A stretch of 64,000 bases of DNA from an uncultured Bacteroidales bacterium (GTDB lineage Bacteria; Bacteroidota; Bacteroidia; Bacteroidales; P3), in contig CAKZZD010000009.1 of NCBI GenBank assembly GCA_937886715.1, forward strand, positions 1 through 64,000. Reading direction: 5' to 3'. Both the position numbers and the translations under genes were made by a program. Below the pieces are notes generated by a model. That model made no database searches and was not told the DNA's origin. It saw only the letters and a list, made by a program, of their open reading frames with translations. Every line of letters begins with the position of its first letter. The stretch's first letter is position 1. Shown here piece after piece: positions 17,402 to 27,867 of the stretch.

Positions 17402-20400
17402 ATGAAAAAGACAATCATAATCGTGATAGCCATGATGATGGGGATGCATGCAATGGGACAGATTGACCCGACCAAGTGGGACCGGATGCTGGAGAAGGGT
17501 GAATACAAAAACCTTTACGCAGCTGCGGAGAGCGTCTACAACCAGAACGCCTCGGGACGGCAGCGACTGACGGCGGCCTACTATATGGCCATGGCTGCAG
17601 GTCGGTATCAGGAGGATGCCTACGACTCGTCGGCAGCGCGCTACAGACGGTTGCTTCCTGACCTTGACACGCTGGAGCGTGCCTTGTGCCACGCATTTCT
17701 TGGGGAATATGACAGCGCTTTGGCGTTCGACGAGGTGCTGAAGCGGACACCCGTGGAGGAGGTGAAGCCGTTCTGCCAAGGAGGCACCACGCTGAACGTC
17801 ACCCCCACGGCCTACGACATGATAGTGCTGCAGATGCAGGATGCCGGTGTGCTTTCTCCACAGGCCATGGTGGAATGGCAGGAACGCTTATGCGACTTCC
17901 ACCGGCAAGATGTCGACGACGTGCGTATCTGGCACGAAGTGCGTCTGTTGCAGATGATGGACAATGTGCCCAACCATCCGTTGGAAGACACGTCGATATT
18001 GCGTTGTATCGAAGTCTTCAACGCCACGAAAAGCCCCTATTACACCTTGTTGCATCACCTGATGGCCACACGCTACAATGCCAGGGAAGAATATCTCAAG
18101 GCGCTGGATTACTGCGACAAAGCCATTGCCTTCAATAGCTGCAGCGAGGGAGGTACGGCTTGTGCCAACCTGCGGAAAGAGATTCTTCGCACAGAGATCG
18201 ACATAGTGGGCGATCAGTCGTTCGCTCTGCCGGGCGAGATGAGCTTGCGGAGGGTGACCTACAGGAATCTGGACCACATGTGGCTCAGGGTAGTGGACTA
18301 TGACAAAGACTATACATGGGGCCGTGACGAAACAAAAAAGCGGCTGCAGAAAATGAAGCCTATCACGCAGTGGGACCTGCCGGTGGCCAGCAATGCCGAA
18401 CACCGCAGGGAGCATAGCTATCTGGCGCTCCCGCCGTTGCCTGAGGGCCGTTACCTTTTGCTGATATCGCCCGACAAAAACTTCTCGGCGAAAGGCTTTG
18501 AGGTGAGCGAGATCGTCTGCACCGACATGCTGCTGGCCACATGCATGAATGGCGGCATGTTGCTCGAACGCCACAGCGGCCAACCCATTGTGGGCCAAGA
18601 GGTGCGCTTGTGTCGTCAGCAGAGAGGGGAGATGGTCACAGTTGAGACCCGCACCACCGACAATGAAGGCCGTTTTGACTTTGGCAATTCGAACGACTAC
18701 CGATGGAACACCATGATCGAAGTGGAACGCAACGGCGTGGTGCTTCGCCAAAGGGCATATAACCATGTTGAATCTTCCGACACAACGCTCCATTATGAAC
18801 TCCGCACCGACCGGCCCATCTACAAGCCCGGCGACACTGTCCATCTGGCTGTGGTAGGCTTTTACACCGACGGCGTCGAGGCCCTAGTGGCCGACCACCG
18901 TCAGGCGACGCTCCACTTGTTCGACCCCAACATGGAAGAGGTGGCGACGGATAGCATCACCACCGACGACTTCGGCTTGGCCGCCTGCACAATGACAATT
19001 CCCACCGACCGCCTGGCAGGCATCTACTATCTCCGTGTTGACGACAAGTCGACCGGCAACACAGTCACAATCCGTGTCGAAGACTACAAGCAGCCCAAAT
19101 TTATGGTTAGCCTTGAAGGCCAGCGCGACACAGCGCCGGCTTTCGGTCGCGAGTACCGCGTTGAGGGAATGGCCAGCAGCTATAGCGGAGTGCCTGTTGG
19201 CGGTGCCCGAGTGCGTTACACCGTCACCCGCAGCCTGATGCACCGCTGTTGGTGGTGGTATCCGGTGCTCAGCAACACCGAAGTGGCTACGGGCGAAGTC
19301 GCCACCTCCGACGACGGAACCTTCGTCATCCCCTTTGTCCCGATGCCAGACAGCGCGGTAGAACTTTCCGTACACCCCAGCTTCCAGTACACAGTTTCTG
19401 TCGACGTGACCGACATCAACGGCGAGAGCCATCCGGCATCCACCACCTTCCGCATTGGCTATCGCAACGCCTTTATCCGGTTGGAGGACACCATCAACGA
19501 CGGCCGCACGTTGGCTGGCTTGCAAGCCGAACTGATAGACATCAACGGCAACCGCCTGCCGGGGTCTGTCGACATCCGCATCGAGCGCCTGCAGCAGCCC
19601 GACAAGCCGTTGCTGTCATTACCATATACGCTTCCGGAGATCCACCACACGATGGACCGTGAAGCATTCCGCAAAGCATTCCCCCTCATGGCCTACGATG
19701 TGGATTACAACGACCCTTCCAAGTGGCCCGTGGCCGAACAGGGGTGGAAGGGTAGAGGCGGTGTCTATCGCATCACCCTCACCGCTGACGGTGCCGACAC
19801 CCTTGTCGAGTACCGCACCGTGACACCCAACGGAGCCACCCATGTTGCCAGCCAGAAGCTCCTTTGGGACGATGTGGACCATACCACGGCCGAAGTGGGG
19901 CAGAATGTGGTGGTCCGCTTCGGCACCCGCTTCCGCGATGTCGAAGTGCGGCTCCTGCTGCATGTGGGCAATGAACAGCGATACATGCGCCGTTACCGTA
20001 TCACCGACCGTCTTGAAAGCCTCGTCATCCCTGTCGACAGCACCATGCTGGGCGGCTTCAATATCGAGATATTCGCCGTTGCGGGTGGCCATTACGAGCA
20101 CCATAACCATCATGTGGAGGTGCCCTTCGTACACAAACAGTTGACGGTCGACGTGGCCACTTTCCGCGACCATCTCCTCCCGGGTCAATCCGAGCAGTGG
20201 ACGCTCCGTGTGCAGGGGCTGCGCACGCCTCCCGAACCCTCGGCCCTCATCCTCACCCTCTACGACGATGCCCTCAACAGCTACGGCACCGCTCCCCAGT
20301 GGGCCTTCAACCCGTGGCGCATGCACCCGTCCCTCACCCATGTATTCGCCACAATCTATATGGCCAGTGCCAACTATCTCGACCATCCGGACTACAGCCA

Positions 20401-22921
20401 CTACAATGGCGACTATCCCACCGTGTGGCGCCTTGTCGACGCATTGCCGCACTACTGGCCCCGTTTCGGCAGCAAGCGGATGTATTCCAAATCGATGAAT
20501 GCCAACACGGTGTTTGTGACCGAAGCCGTGGAAGAGGATGAGGCGTTCAGCGTGCAGTCGATGGACGCGCGCGCCACCGTTGATGCCCTTGCCGACGGAG
20601 CACAGCCGACAGTTGCCGCCATGGAGTCGGCTCCGGAAGCTCCCGCTCCCGACATCCGCACCAACCTCAACACGCTGGCTTTCTTCGCTCCAGACATCCG
20701 CACCGACTCGGATGGCGTAGCTCGCTTTGCTTTCACCATGCCCGACCTCCTCACCCGGTGGAACCTTCGGGGGGTGGCCTTCACTCGCGACATTAAGGTT
20801 GGCACGCTCAACCGTACGCTTGTCACCCGCAAACAGCTTATGGTCCAGCCCAACGTTCCGCGATTCATCCGTCAGGCCGACACGCTCGCGTTCCTCGCCA
20901 AGGTGATCAACCTCGGCGAATCGGCACGTGCTGTAGCCGTCACTTTCGACCTTACCGACGCTGCCACTGGCGGCACCATTGCCACCCATGCCACCACGCT
21001 CGACCTTCCCGCAGGCAGCACCCTGCCTGTGGCATTCCCCATCGAGATGCCCGAGAATGTCTATGTGGCGCAGTATACCATCCGTGTGGCCACCACCGAC
21101 AATGGTCAGCTTCCGGCATGGTCCGACGGCGAACGCGGCCAGATACCCGTTCTCTCTAACCGCCAGGTGGTCACCGTATCCCAGTCGCTTTATGTCAATG
21201 GTCCCGGACGCCACGAATACACCCTGCCCGTCGCCACCGCTCTTGCCGACTCTTCGCGCCAGCCTATCCTCATGGCCGCCGAGGTAACGTCCACACCCAT
21301 TTGGCTGGCCCTCAAGTCGATGCCTCATCTTGCCGACCTCGAGTCGCCGTCGTCGGTCTATCTGGCCAACCAGCTCTACGTCTCCACTACGGGTTCGCGG
21401 CTTTTCAGCGGCTACGACACCTCGGCATGGAAACTCATGTCGCAGACCGCCGTGTCGCCGCTGCACCTCAACGACGATGTCAAGCAGACCCTCCTCCAGA
21501 CCACACCTTGGGTGGTGGATGCCCTCGACGAGGAACGCCAATACCAGGCGGTGGCCCAATACTTCGACCGCGACCGTATGTCGGCTTCCATACAGACGCT
21601 CCGCAGCCAGCTTGTGCAACGCCAGAATCCTGACGGCGGATGGTCGTGGATGCCCGACGGGCAGAGTTCGCTTTGGGCCACGCTCTCCGTTCTGCGCCGC
21701 CTCTCCGGCATCGACGGCCTCGACGATGTGCAGCAGCGCGCCCTCCGCTTTACCGATGCCCGTGTGCAGCAGGACTATGAGCGCTACATCAAGCCCCATC
21801 TCCGCAACAAGCGCACGCCCGAATACGCCGATATCGAATATCTCTACGTGCGCTCCCTCTATGGCGAAGCCTCCACCGAGGCCTGGCGCTACCACTACCG
21901 TTCGGCGCTCTCGCTCTATACCCGCCTCGATAATCTATATTCGCTGGCCCAGCTGGCCGTTGTTTTCCACCGTGCCGGCGACCGTCGTCAGGCCCTCGAC
22001 ATACTCCATCGCTTGCGCCAGCGCTCGCTCGAATCCGACGAGATGGGCATCTATTGGCGCGACAACCGCGGCTTCCTTTCCCTCTATCAGCGCCCCATCG
22101 AGACGCAGGCCATGCTCATCCGTGCCTTTGCCGAGGTCGAGCCTACCGACACCCTCTACATCGCCCGTATGCAGCAATGGCTCCTCAAGCAGAAGCAGAC
22201 CACCCACTGGGGCAACGATGTGGCCACCGTGGAGGCCATCCAGGCCCTCACCATAGGTGCTCCGCTTCCCGCTGCCGCACAGGCCGATTCCTCGGTCACG
22301 CTGACGCTCTTCGGCCAGCCGCTCGAAGCTCCCGCTGCCGGCCTTGAAGGCTATCGTTCCAGCCGCTACTCCGGTGCTCGACTCGACACCCTCATGGCTG
22401 CTGCCGCCGACAATCCCCGGCTGGTCATCGCCCGCACCACTCCCGGCATCGCCTGGGGTGCCGTCTACTATCAGTTTGCCGACCGCATCGACCGCATTCC
22501 TGCCACCGACATGGGGCTCCGTGTGGTTCGCACATGCCGTCTGGCATCCGACGCCGACCCCGATGCGTCAGCCACAGCCTTTGCCGTTGGCGACAGGGTC
22601 ACCATCCGCATCGACATCCACTCCGACCGATCCCTCGACCACGTCATGATCTCCGATCCGCGGCCATCCACCTTCGAGCCCCTCTCCACGCGCTCACGCC
22701 GTGTCTACGCCGGTGGCCTTTCCTGCTATCTCGACGTCCGCTCGTCCGAGACGCGGCTCTTCATCGACCACATCGACCGCGGCCACTACACCGTCGAATA
22801 CGACATCTACGTCACCAACCCCGGCTGCTTCCTCTCCGGACCGCTTGTCGCCCAGTGCATCTACGCTCCCGAGTTCCGCTCCATAGCCCCCGCCATACGC
22901 ATCTCTGTGGCCAACCCCTAA
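17402..22921 (+). CDS. Alpha-2-macroglobulin family protein, without visible thioester motif
   Basis: 1839 aa with a signal peptide (MKKTIIIVIAMMMGMHAMG). It has the bacterial A2M layout: an N-terminal helical region, the MG2 domain (LRTDRPIYKPGDTVHLAVVG near 465), further macroglobulin domains, the A2M domain (FFAPDIRTDSDGVARFAF near 1100) and the C-terminal alpha-helical thioester-domain fold (NPDGGWSWMPDGQSS near 1410). The expected CxEQ thioester is absent: the equivalent stretch near 1305 reads ADLESPSSVYLAN. Family members guard the periplasm against proteases; this one would have to act without covalent trapping. The start at 17402 is preferred to 17390 because it gives a cleaner signal peptide. 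pbpC, a common partner, is absent. Confidence 0.9.
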   Translation: MKKTIIIVIAMMMGMHAMGQIDPTKWDRMLEKGEYKNLYAAAESVYNQNASGRQRLTAAYYMAMAAGRYQEDAYDSSAARYRRLLPDLDTLERALCHAFLGEYDSALAFDEVLKRTPVEEVKPFCQGGTTLNVTPTAYDMIVLQMQDAGVLSPQAMVEWQERLCDFHRQDVDDVRIWHEVRLLQMMDNVPNHPLEDTSILRCIEVFNATKSPYYTLLHHLMATRYNAREEYLKALDYCDKAIAFNSCSEGGTACANLRKEILRTEIDIVGDQSFALPGEMSLRRVTYRNLDHMWLRVVDYDKDYTWGRDETKKRLQKMKPITQWDLPVASNAEHRREHSYLALPPLPEGRYLLLISPDKNFSAKGFEVSEIVCTDMLLATCMNGGMLLERHSGQPIVGQEVRLCRQQRGEMVTVETRTTDNEGRFDFGNSNDYRWNTMIEVERNGVVLRQRAYNHVESSDTTLHYELRTDRPIYKPGDTVHLAVVGFYTDGVEALVADHRQATLHLFDPNMEEVATDSITTDDFGLAACTMTIPTDRLAGIYYLRVDDKSTGNTVTIRVEDYKQPKFMVSLEGQRDTAPAFGREYRVEGMASSYSGVPVGGARVRYTVTRSLMHRCWWWYPVLSNTEVATGEVATSDDGTFVIPFVPMPDSAVELSVHPSFQYTVSVDVTDINGESHPASTTFRIGYRNAFIRLEDTINDGRTLAGLQAELIDINGNRLPGSVDIRIERLQQPDKPLLSLPYTLPEIHHTMDREAFRKAFPLMAYDVDYNDPSKWPVAEQGWKGRGGVYRITLTADGADTLVEYRTVTPNGATHVASQKLLWDDVDHTTAEVGQNVVVRFGTRFRDVEVRLLLHVGNEQRYMRRYRITDRLESLVIPVDSTMLGGFNIEIFAVAGGHYEHHNHHVEVPFVHKQLTVDVATFRDHLLPGQSEQWTLRVQGLRTPPEPSALILTLYDDALNSYGTAPQWAFNPWRMHPSLTHVFATIYMASANYLDHPDYSHYNGDYPTVWRLVDALPHYWPRFGSKRMYSKSMNANTVFVTEAVEEDEAFSVQSMDARATVDALADGAQPTVAAMESAPEAPAPDIRTNLNTLAFFAPDIRTDSDGVARFAFTMPDLLTRWNLRGVAFTRDIKVGTLNRTLVTRKQLMVQPNVPRFIRQADTLAFLAKVINLGESARAVAVTFDLTDAATGGTIATHATTLDLPAGSTLPVAFPIEMPENVYVAQYTIRVATTDNGQLPAWSDGERGQIPVLSNRQVVTVSQSLYVNGPGRHEYTLPVATALADSSRQPILMAAEVTSTPIWLALKSMPHLADLESPSSVYLANQLYVSTTGSRLFSGYDTSAWKLMSQTAVSPLHLNDDVKQTLLQTTPWVVDALDEERQYQAVAQYFDRDRMSASIQTLRSQLVQRQNPDGGWSWMPDGQSSLWATLSVLRRLSGIDGLDDVQQRALRFTDARVQQDYERYIKPHLRNKRTPEYADIEYLYVRSLYGEASTEAWRYHYRSALSLYTRLDNLYSLAQLAVVFHRAGDRRQALDILHRLRQRSLESDEMGIYWRDNRGFLSLYQRPIETQAMLIRAFAEVEPTDTLYIARMQQWLLKQKQTTHWGNDVATVEAIQALTIGAPLPAAAQADSSVTLTLFGQPLEAPAAGLEGYRSSRYSGARLDTLMAAAADNPRLVIARTTPGIAWGAVYYQFADRIDRIPATDMGLRVVRTCRLASDADPDASATAFAVGDRVTIRIDIHSDRSLDHVMISDPRPSTFEPLSTRSRRVYAGGLSCYLDVRSSETRLFIDHIDRGHYTVEYDIYVTNPGCFLSGPLVAQCIYAPEFRSIAPAIRISVANP

Positions 22922-22940
22922 TTGGCCGTTTCTTCTACTT

Positions 22941-22991
22941 CTGTTGTACGACTGTTGTACGAACATTTTTCGTACAACAGTCGTACAACAG
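22941..22991. repeat. Iteron palindrome, copy 2 (perfect)
   Basis: The best copy: each arm is two tandem CTGTTGTACGA units plus one A, giving a perfect 23-bp stem (22941-22963 with 22969-22991) around the 5-nt loop CATTT. It lies 20 bases after the alpha-2-macroglobulin stop codon. Confidence 0.9.
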
Positions 22992-23107
22992 TCGGGCAAC
23001 AGCCGTTGAAGTCCGGCAGCGCTGTTGTGTCGGGCGGCTGTGACTACCGATGGGATGTTTTTTTTCAACATCCCGAAAGTTTTATATATATATTGCGAAA
23101 ATGTTTG

Positions 23108-23115
23108 TATATTTG
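23108..23115 (+). promoter_or_regulatory. -7 promoter element of the arginine deiminase gene
   Basis: TATATTTG matches TAnnTTTG, 61 bases before the start codon. The -33 element is unclear. Confidence 0.6.
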
Positions 23116-23175
23116 CAGTCATACCTTTTCCGCCTCATAGGGGCGAAGGTGTTGTGTTTTAATTAGTAAGACTGT

Positions 23176-24426
23176 ATGGACAGAAATAATATCAAACCTT
23201 GTAATGTCGATGTCTCCTCGGAAACGGGCCGGTTGCGGGCAGTGTTGCTGCATCGTCCCGGTGTTGAAATCGAGCGAATGACTCCCATGAATGCGGCACA
23301 TGCCCTCTATAGCGATATCCTGAACAAACCCATCGTCGATACCGAATACAGCAATTTTTGCGGTGTGCTTGAGCGTTGGACCGATGTCTACTATGTGGAG
23401 GACATTCTTGAGCAGCTGCTCGACGATGCCGAAGTGCGCCGCCACCTGGTGGAGGAGAGCTGCGACATGGACAACTGCGACGACGGCCTCAGCGACGAGC
23501 TGATGGAGCTGACTTCCGGAGAACTGGCCAAAGTGCTGATCGAGGGCTATGAGGATCCCGAATGGGACGGCGTCGACGACGACCGCTATCTGCTCAAGCC
23601 CCTCTACAATCTGTTTTTCACCCGCGATGCTTCCAGCACCGTTTTCGACCGTGTGCTGATCAATTCGATGAGCTTCGAGGTGCGCGAGCGCGAGACGCTT
23701 ATCTACGAGGCCATTTTCAAACATTTCTTCCGCGTCCCCACCCTCAATGCGATGGCTTGGGACCGCGACGCCCGGACCGAAGGCGGCGATGTGCAGATTG
23801 CCTCATCCGACCTCCTCTGCATCGGCCAGGGCATCCGCACCAACACCAAGGGCATCAAATATCTGGCGCAGACCTTTGCCCAAGAGCGTCCCCATTTCAA
23901 TATTCTGGTGCAGGAACTTCCCAAAAGTCCCGAGAGTTTCATCCACCTCGACATGGTGTTCACCTTCCTCGGCCAGCACGAATGCATGGCATTCGAACCC
24001 ATGCTGAAAAAGACTGGCCTTTTCGCAGGCAAGGACACGACGCTCATCACCATCGACAACGGCAACATCCGCTACCGTAAGGTGAGCAATATGGTAGCTG
24101 CGCTGCGCGAGTTGGGGTGGGACATCAACCCCGTGTTGGGCGGCGGAAGCGACCCCTGGAACCAGCTGCGCGAGCAGTGGCACAGCGGTGCTAACTTCTT
24201 CGCCCTCGGCGACGGCAAGATCATGGGCTACCGACGCAACACGCACACCATCGACGCCCTCGACAAGGCCGGGTTTGCCGTCCTCAATGCCGAAGACATC
24301 GTCAGCGGCAAGGTGGACATGAACAGCTACAGCAAGTTTGTTGCGGCCTTCCCGGGTTCGGAGCTGCCCCGTGCCGGTGGCGGCGCCCGCTGCATGACGA
24401 TGCCCATACTGAGGGACCGTGTCTGA
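23176..24426 (+). CDS. arcA: Arginine deiminase
   Basis: Hydrolyses L-arginine to citrulline + NH3. The 416-aa sequence has the guanidino-group-modifying enzyme signatures in order: FTRDAS, the EGGDV motif, the catalytic-His segment FIHLDMVFTFL, and the nucleophile Cys406 in GGGARCMTMPI near the C-terminus. The usual partners, ornithine carbamoyltransferase, carbamate kinase and the ArcD antiporter, are not adjacent. It may serve acid defence or nitrogen release, or the pathway may be completed elsewhere. Confidence 0.93.
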   Translation: MDRNNIKPCNVDVSSETGRLRAVLLHRPGVEIERMTPMNAAHALYSDILNKPIVDTEYSNFCGVLERWTDVYYVEDILEQLLDDAEVRRHLVEESCDMDNCDDGLSDELMELTSGELAKVLIEGYEDPEWDGVDDDRYLLKPLYNLFFTRDASSTVFDRVLINSMSFEVRERETLIYEAIFKHFFRVPTLNAMAWDRDARTEGGDVQIASSDLLCIGQGIRTNTKGIKYLAQTFAQERPHFNILVQELPKSPESFIHLDMVFTFLGQHECMAFEPMLKKTGLFAGKDTTLITIDNGNIRYRKVSNMVAALRELGWDINPVLGGGSDPWNQLREQWHSGANFFALGDGKIMGYRRNTHTIDALDKAGFAVLNAEDIVSGKVDMNSYSKFVAAFPGSELPRAGGGARCMTMPILRDRV

Positions 24427-24477
24427 TCCGCGTGGAATTTTGACTATCTGACAAACTGTTAAATTACAAACATAAGA

Positions 24478-27400
24478 ATGAAAAAGTATCAAATCGCTAA
24501 CAGTGTCATAGGCTGGGTGATATGTGCCATTGCCTGTGCGGTGTATATCATGACGGCGGAAGCCACCGCCTCATGGTGGGACTGCGGCGAGTATATCTCG
24601 ACCGCCTTCAAACTCCAGGTGGGTCATCCCCCGGGAGCACCGACTTTCCAGCTTATTGGCCGACTCTTCTCCATGTTCTCGTCGCCTGAGACCGCTGCCC
24701 ATGCTGTCAACGTGATGAGCGCCGTGTGCAGCGGATTCACCATTCTGTTCCTTTTCTGGGGCATCACCCTTCTCGGCAAGCACCTGCTGCCGGATCCGAA
24801 AAACCCCTCACTCAAGGACTGGCGCACATGGGCCGTGTTTGCGGCCGGCATCGTGGGCTCGCTGGCCTACACTTTCAGCGACACCTTCTGGTTTTCGGCC
24901 GTCGAAGGCGAGGTCTATGCCATGTCGTCGATGTTCACCGCGCTGGTGTTCTGGGCTATCCTGAAATGGGAAGAGCAGAGCGACGATCCCCATTCGCTCC
25001 GTTGGCTGATCCTGATCAGCCTGCTGGTGGGTGTGGCCATCGGTGTCCATCTGCTGAACCTCCTGACGGTGCCCGCCATCTTCTATGTGGTCTATTTCAA
25101 GAAGTGGCCCAAAACCACCTGGAAAGGCTTCATCGTCACCGGTGTGCTGAGCATTGTCACCCTCGGAATCATCCTGTGGGGTATCATCCCCGGCATTGTC
25201 AATGTCGATTCTGCCGTCGACGTCTTCTTTGTCAACACCCTCGGACTTCCCTTCAACAGCGGCACCATCTTCTTCTTCACGTTGCTGGCGGCGCTTGTGG
25301 TATGGGGGCTGTGGTTCACCCACAAGAAGCAGAAACCCATCATCAATGCGGCTATCCTGAGCTTCGCGATGCTGGTGATCGGCTACAGCACATTCTTTGT
25401 GCTTGTGATCCGTGCCAACACCAACACGCCGCTCAACGAGAATGCGCCCAAGGATGCCGTCGCCATGCGTGCCTATCTGGGTCGTGAGCAGTACGGGTCG
25501 ACGCCGTTGCTGACAGGTCAGTTCTACACGGCCGGCTCGCCCATCGACGTCAAGCAGGGCTACACCAAGTATGTCCGCGGCAAGAGCGAAAGCGGAAAGG
25601 ACCGCTACATTGTGGCTGCCCATGCCCAGAAATATGTCTACCGTCAGAACCATACCGGCGTTTTCCCCCGCATGTACAGCGACGACCAGTCGCGCCAGCA
25701 TCCCAAGTTCTACGAGTATTGGGCTGGCAAAGTCTACGGTGACCAAAAGCCTACCGGCGGACAGAACCTGACGTTCTTCAACCGCTACCAGCTGGGTTGG
25801 ATGTATTGGCGCTACTTCATGTGGAATTTCGCCGGCCGTCAGAACGACATCCAGGGCCATTATTTCAACGACGATGGCACCCGCGACTATCTGAACGGCA
25901 ACTGGATTTCCGGCATCAAGTTCATCGACGAGGCCCGTCTTGGACCCCAGGACAACCTGCCCGACAACATGGAAAACAACAAGGGCCGCAACAAGTATTA
26001 TATGTTGCCCCTGCTGCTGGGTCTCATCGGATTGGTCTATCATATCCGCAAACACCCCAAGGATGCCTTCATCGTTTTCATCATGTTCTTCATGACAGGT
26101 CTGGCTATCGCCATCTATCTGAACATGCCTCCGCGCCAGCCGCGTGAGCGTGACTATGCCTTCGTGGGATCGTTCAGCTTCTTCGCCATCTGGATCGGTC
26201 TGGGCGTGATGGGCCTGGCCGAATGGATCAGCAAGTTGTTCAAGAAGAACGAGGAGAAAGCCTACAAGGTGGTCCTGCCTGTGGTCTTTGTGGCCTGCAT
26301 GGCCGGAGTGCCCTGCCTGATGGCTTCCGAAAACTGGGACGACCACGACCGTTCGCAGAAGTACGCCGCCCGCGACTTTGCTCAGAACTATCTCAAGAGC
26401 ATCAACAATAATGGTGTGCTGATTACCTTCGGCGACAACGACACCTTCCCGCTTTGGTATGCCCAGGAGGTCGAAGGCACCCGCACCGATGTGCGTATCC
26501 TCAACCTGACCCTCTCCGGCATGTATTGGTATGTCGAGCAGCTCTTCAACAAGCTCTACGAGAGCGATCCCCTGCCGTTCACCTTGCCCAAGGAGTTCTA
26601 TGGTCTCGGTAAGGACTACACCGTGGTGCTTGACCGCTCCGAGGACTATATGGAGGTCACCGAGGTGCTTGGCCTGATGCGCGACTATCCCGAGCGCTTC
26701 ATGCTTGAAACCCGTGGTGAAAAGACCATTTACATCCCCACCAAGCGTTTTAAGATCACCCTCGATATCCCCGCTTTGGTGGCCAAGGGCGTCATCCCCG
26801 CCGAGTTGGCAGATCGCGTCAACCCCGAGATTCGCTGGGAAATCAATTCGCAGACCCTCTACCGTCACGAGCTCATGCTCCTCGATGTGCTGGGTACCAA
26901 CAAGTTCATGCGCGATATCAACATCATGAACCCAACCGCCAAGGAACTGCGCAAGGTCTTCCCGCCTGCTTCCACATGCATGGTGCAGGATGGCATGAAC
27001 TACAAGCTGCTGCCTTATCCGCGTCAGGGCGACCGCTACACGCCGGCCACTGCCGAATATTTTCTCAATGGCGTTGACGGCAAGCCGCTGGAATGGGGCA
27101 ATCTGAATGCTGATATTTATGTCGACCCGATCAGCCTCAATATGGGTAGCGTGCAGCGCCAGACCATGCTTTTGTTGGCCAACGACGAGGCCAATCGCGG
27201 CAACCTCGACACCGCACGCGCTATCCTCGACAATATGCGTCAGCACTTCCCCGCACCCAACTTCCCCATCGACATCTATGCCTTCTATATCTACACCGGC
27301 AACAATCAGTATGTCGATGTGGTCGACCTCTACAACAAGGTCTATGGCGCCGAAGAAGCCCGAGAACTGTGGACGGCCGGATTCGAGTACTACCGCCAGG

Positions 27401-27579
27401 AAATCAACTACCTTGCCCGCTTCAAAGGCGACAAGGCTGCCGGTGTGCGCGACAAGCTCCAGGCCGACCTCCAGTATGTCTCGTTGCTGGCGCAGATCGC
27501 CACTCGCACCCTTAACGACCAGGAACTGGCCCAGCAGGCTTCCAACCTGCTGGCCGGTTTCGGGCCCATGTACCAATAA
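24478..27579 (+). CDS. DUF2723 family multi-spanning membrane protein
   Basis: 1033 aa. It starts with a transmembrane helix and the DUF2723 signature (SWWDCGEYISTAFKLQVGHPPGAP near residues 33-58), which places it among the glycosyltransferase-117/protein O-mannosyltransferase-like membrane proteins of Bacteroidota. About ten to twelve hydrophobic segments occupy residues 8-620. The roughly 400-residue C-terminal part is soluble, contains FGDNDTFPLWYAQEVEGTRTD, and ends in TPR-like helices. A role in transferring sugars from a lipid carrier to exported proteins is plausible but not proven. The small ORF after it starts 12 bases from its stop codon. Confidence 0.88.
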   Translation: MKKYQIANSVIGWVICAIACAVYIMTAEATASWWDCGEYISTAFKLQVGHPPGAPTFQLIGRLFSMFSSPETAAHAVNVMSAVCSGFTILFLFWGITLLGKHLLPDPKNPSLKDWRTWAVFAAGIVGSLAYTFSDTFWFSAVEGEVYAMSSMFTALVFWAILKWEEQSDDPHSLRWLILISLLVGVAIGVHLLNLLTVPAIFYVVYFKKWPKTTWKGFIVTGVLSIVTLGIILWGIIPGIVNVDSAVDVFFVNTLGLPFNSGTIFFFTLLAALVVWGLWFTHKKQKPIINAAILSFAMLVIGYSTFFVLVIRANTNTPLNENAPKDAVAMRAYLGREQYGSTPLLTGQFYTAGSPIDVKQGYTKYVRGKSESGKDRYIVAAHAQKYVYRQNHTGVFPRMYSDDQSRQHPKFYEYWAGKVYGDQKPTGGQNLTFFNRYQLGWMYWRYFMWNFAGRQNDIQGHYFNDDGTRDYLNGNWISGIKFIDEARLGPQDNLPDNMENNKGRNKYYMLPLLLGLIGLVYHIRKHPKDAFIVFIMFFMTGLAIAIYLNMPPRQPRERDYAFVGSFSFFAIWIGLGVMGLAEWISKLFKKNEEKAYKVVLPVVFVACMAGVPCLMASENWDDHDRSQKYAARDFAQNYLKSINNNGVLITFGDNDTFPLWYAQEVEGTRTDVRILNLTLSGMYWYVEQLFNKLYESDPLPFTLPKEFYGLGKDYTVVLDRSEDYMEVTEVLGLMRDYPERFMLETRGEKTIYIPTKRFKITLDIPALVAKGVIPAELADRVNPEIRWEINSQTLYRHELMLLDVLGTNKFMRDINIMNPTAKELRKVFPPASTCMVQDGMNYKLLPYPRQGDRYTPATAEYFLNGVDGKPLEWGNLNADIYVDPISLNMGSVQRQTMLLLANDEANRGNLDTARAILDNMRQHFPAPNFPIDIYAFYIYTGNNQYVDVVDLYNKVYGAEEARELWTAGFEYYRQEINYLARFKGDKAAGVRDKLQADLQYVSLLAQIATRTLNDQELAQQASNLLAGFGPMYQ

Positions 27580-27590
27580 TTATTTGTCCT

Positions 27591-27845
27591 ATGAAAAAAG
27601 CGAAGAAACCCAAGCTGAAACGCTACACCGTCACCCTCAACGAGGTGGAAATGCGCCGCCTCAACCACTATGCGGCATCCTTCGGCATCGACCGCCCATT
27701 GGCGCTCCATCGCATTGTGCGCCAGTCGCTGCGGGCCTTTGCCTCCAATATGGGAAGCCCCGAGGTGCACGATGCCAACCAGCTGGGCCTGTTCGATTCG
27801 GTTCAGATCGACATCTTCGCCAACACGTCTAAGGCTAATTCCTGA
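27591..27845 (+). CDS. Small basic hypothetical protein
   Basis: 84 aa, beginning MKKAKKPKLKRYTVTLNEVE. The N-terminal half is strongly basic and has a short strand followed by two predicted helices (RYTVTLNEVEMRRLNHYAASFG, then RPLALHRIVRQSLRAF), reminiscent of a ribbon-helix-helix DNA-binding protein but without a certain match. It sits between the DUF2723 gene (11-base gap) and atpB (22-base gap), so it is probably part of the same transcript. The tight spacing is the main support for it being real. Confidence 0.6.
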   Translation: MKKAKKPKLKRYTVTLNEVEMRRLNHYAASFGIDRPLALHRIVRQSLRAFASNMGSPEVHDANQLGLFDSVQIDIFANTSKANS

Positions 27846-27867
27846 TTACCCCAACAAAACAGATTTC

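Noticed and set aside
19619..21895. 758-codon minus-strand frame opposite the alpha-2-macroglobulin
   Set aside because: Another shadow frame from high GC at third positions; no recognisable domain or start signal.
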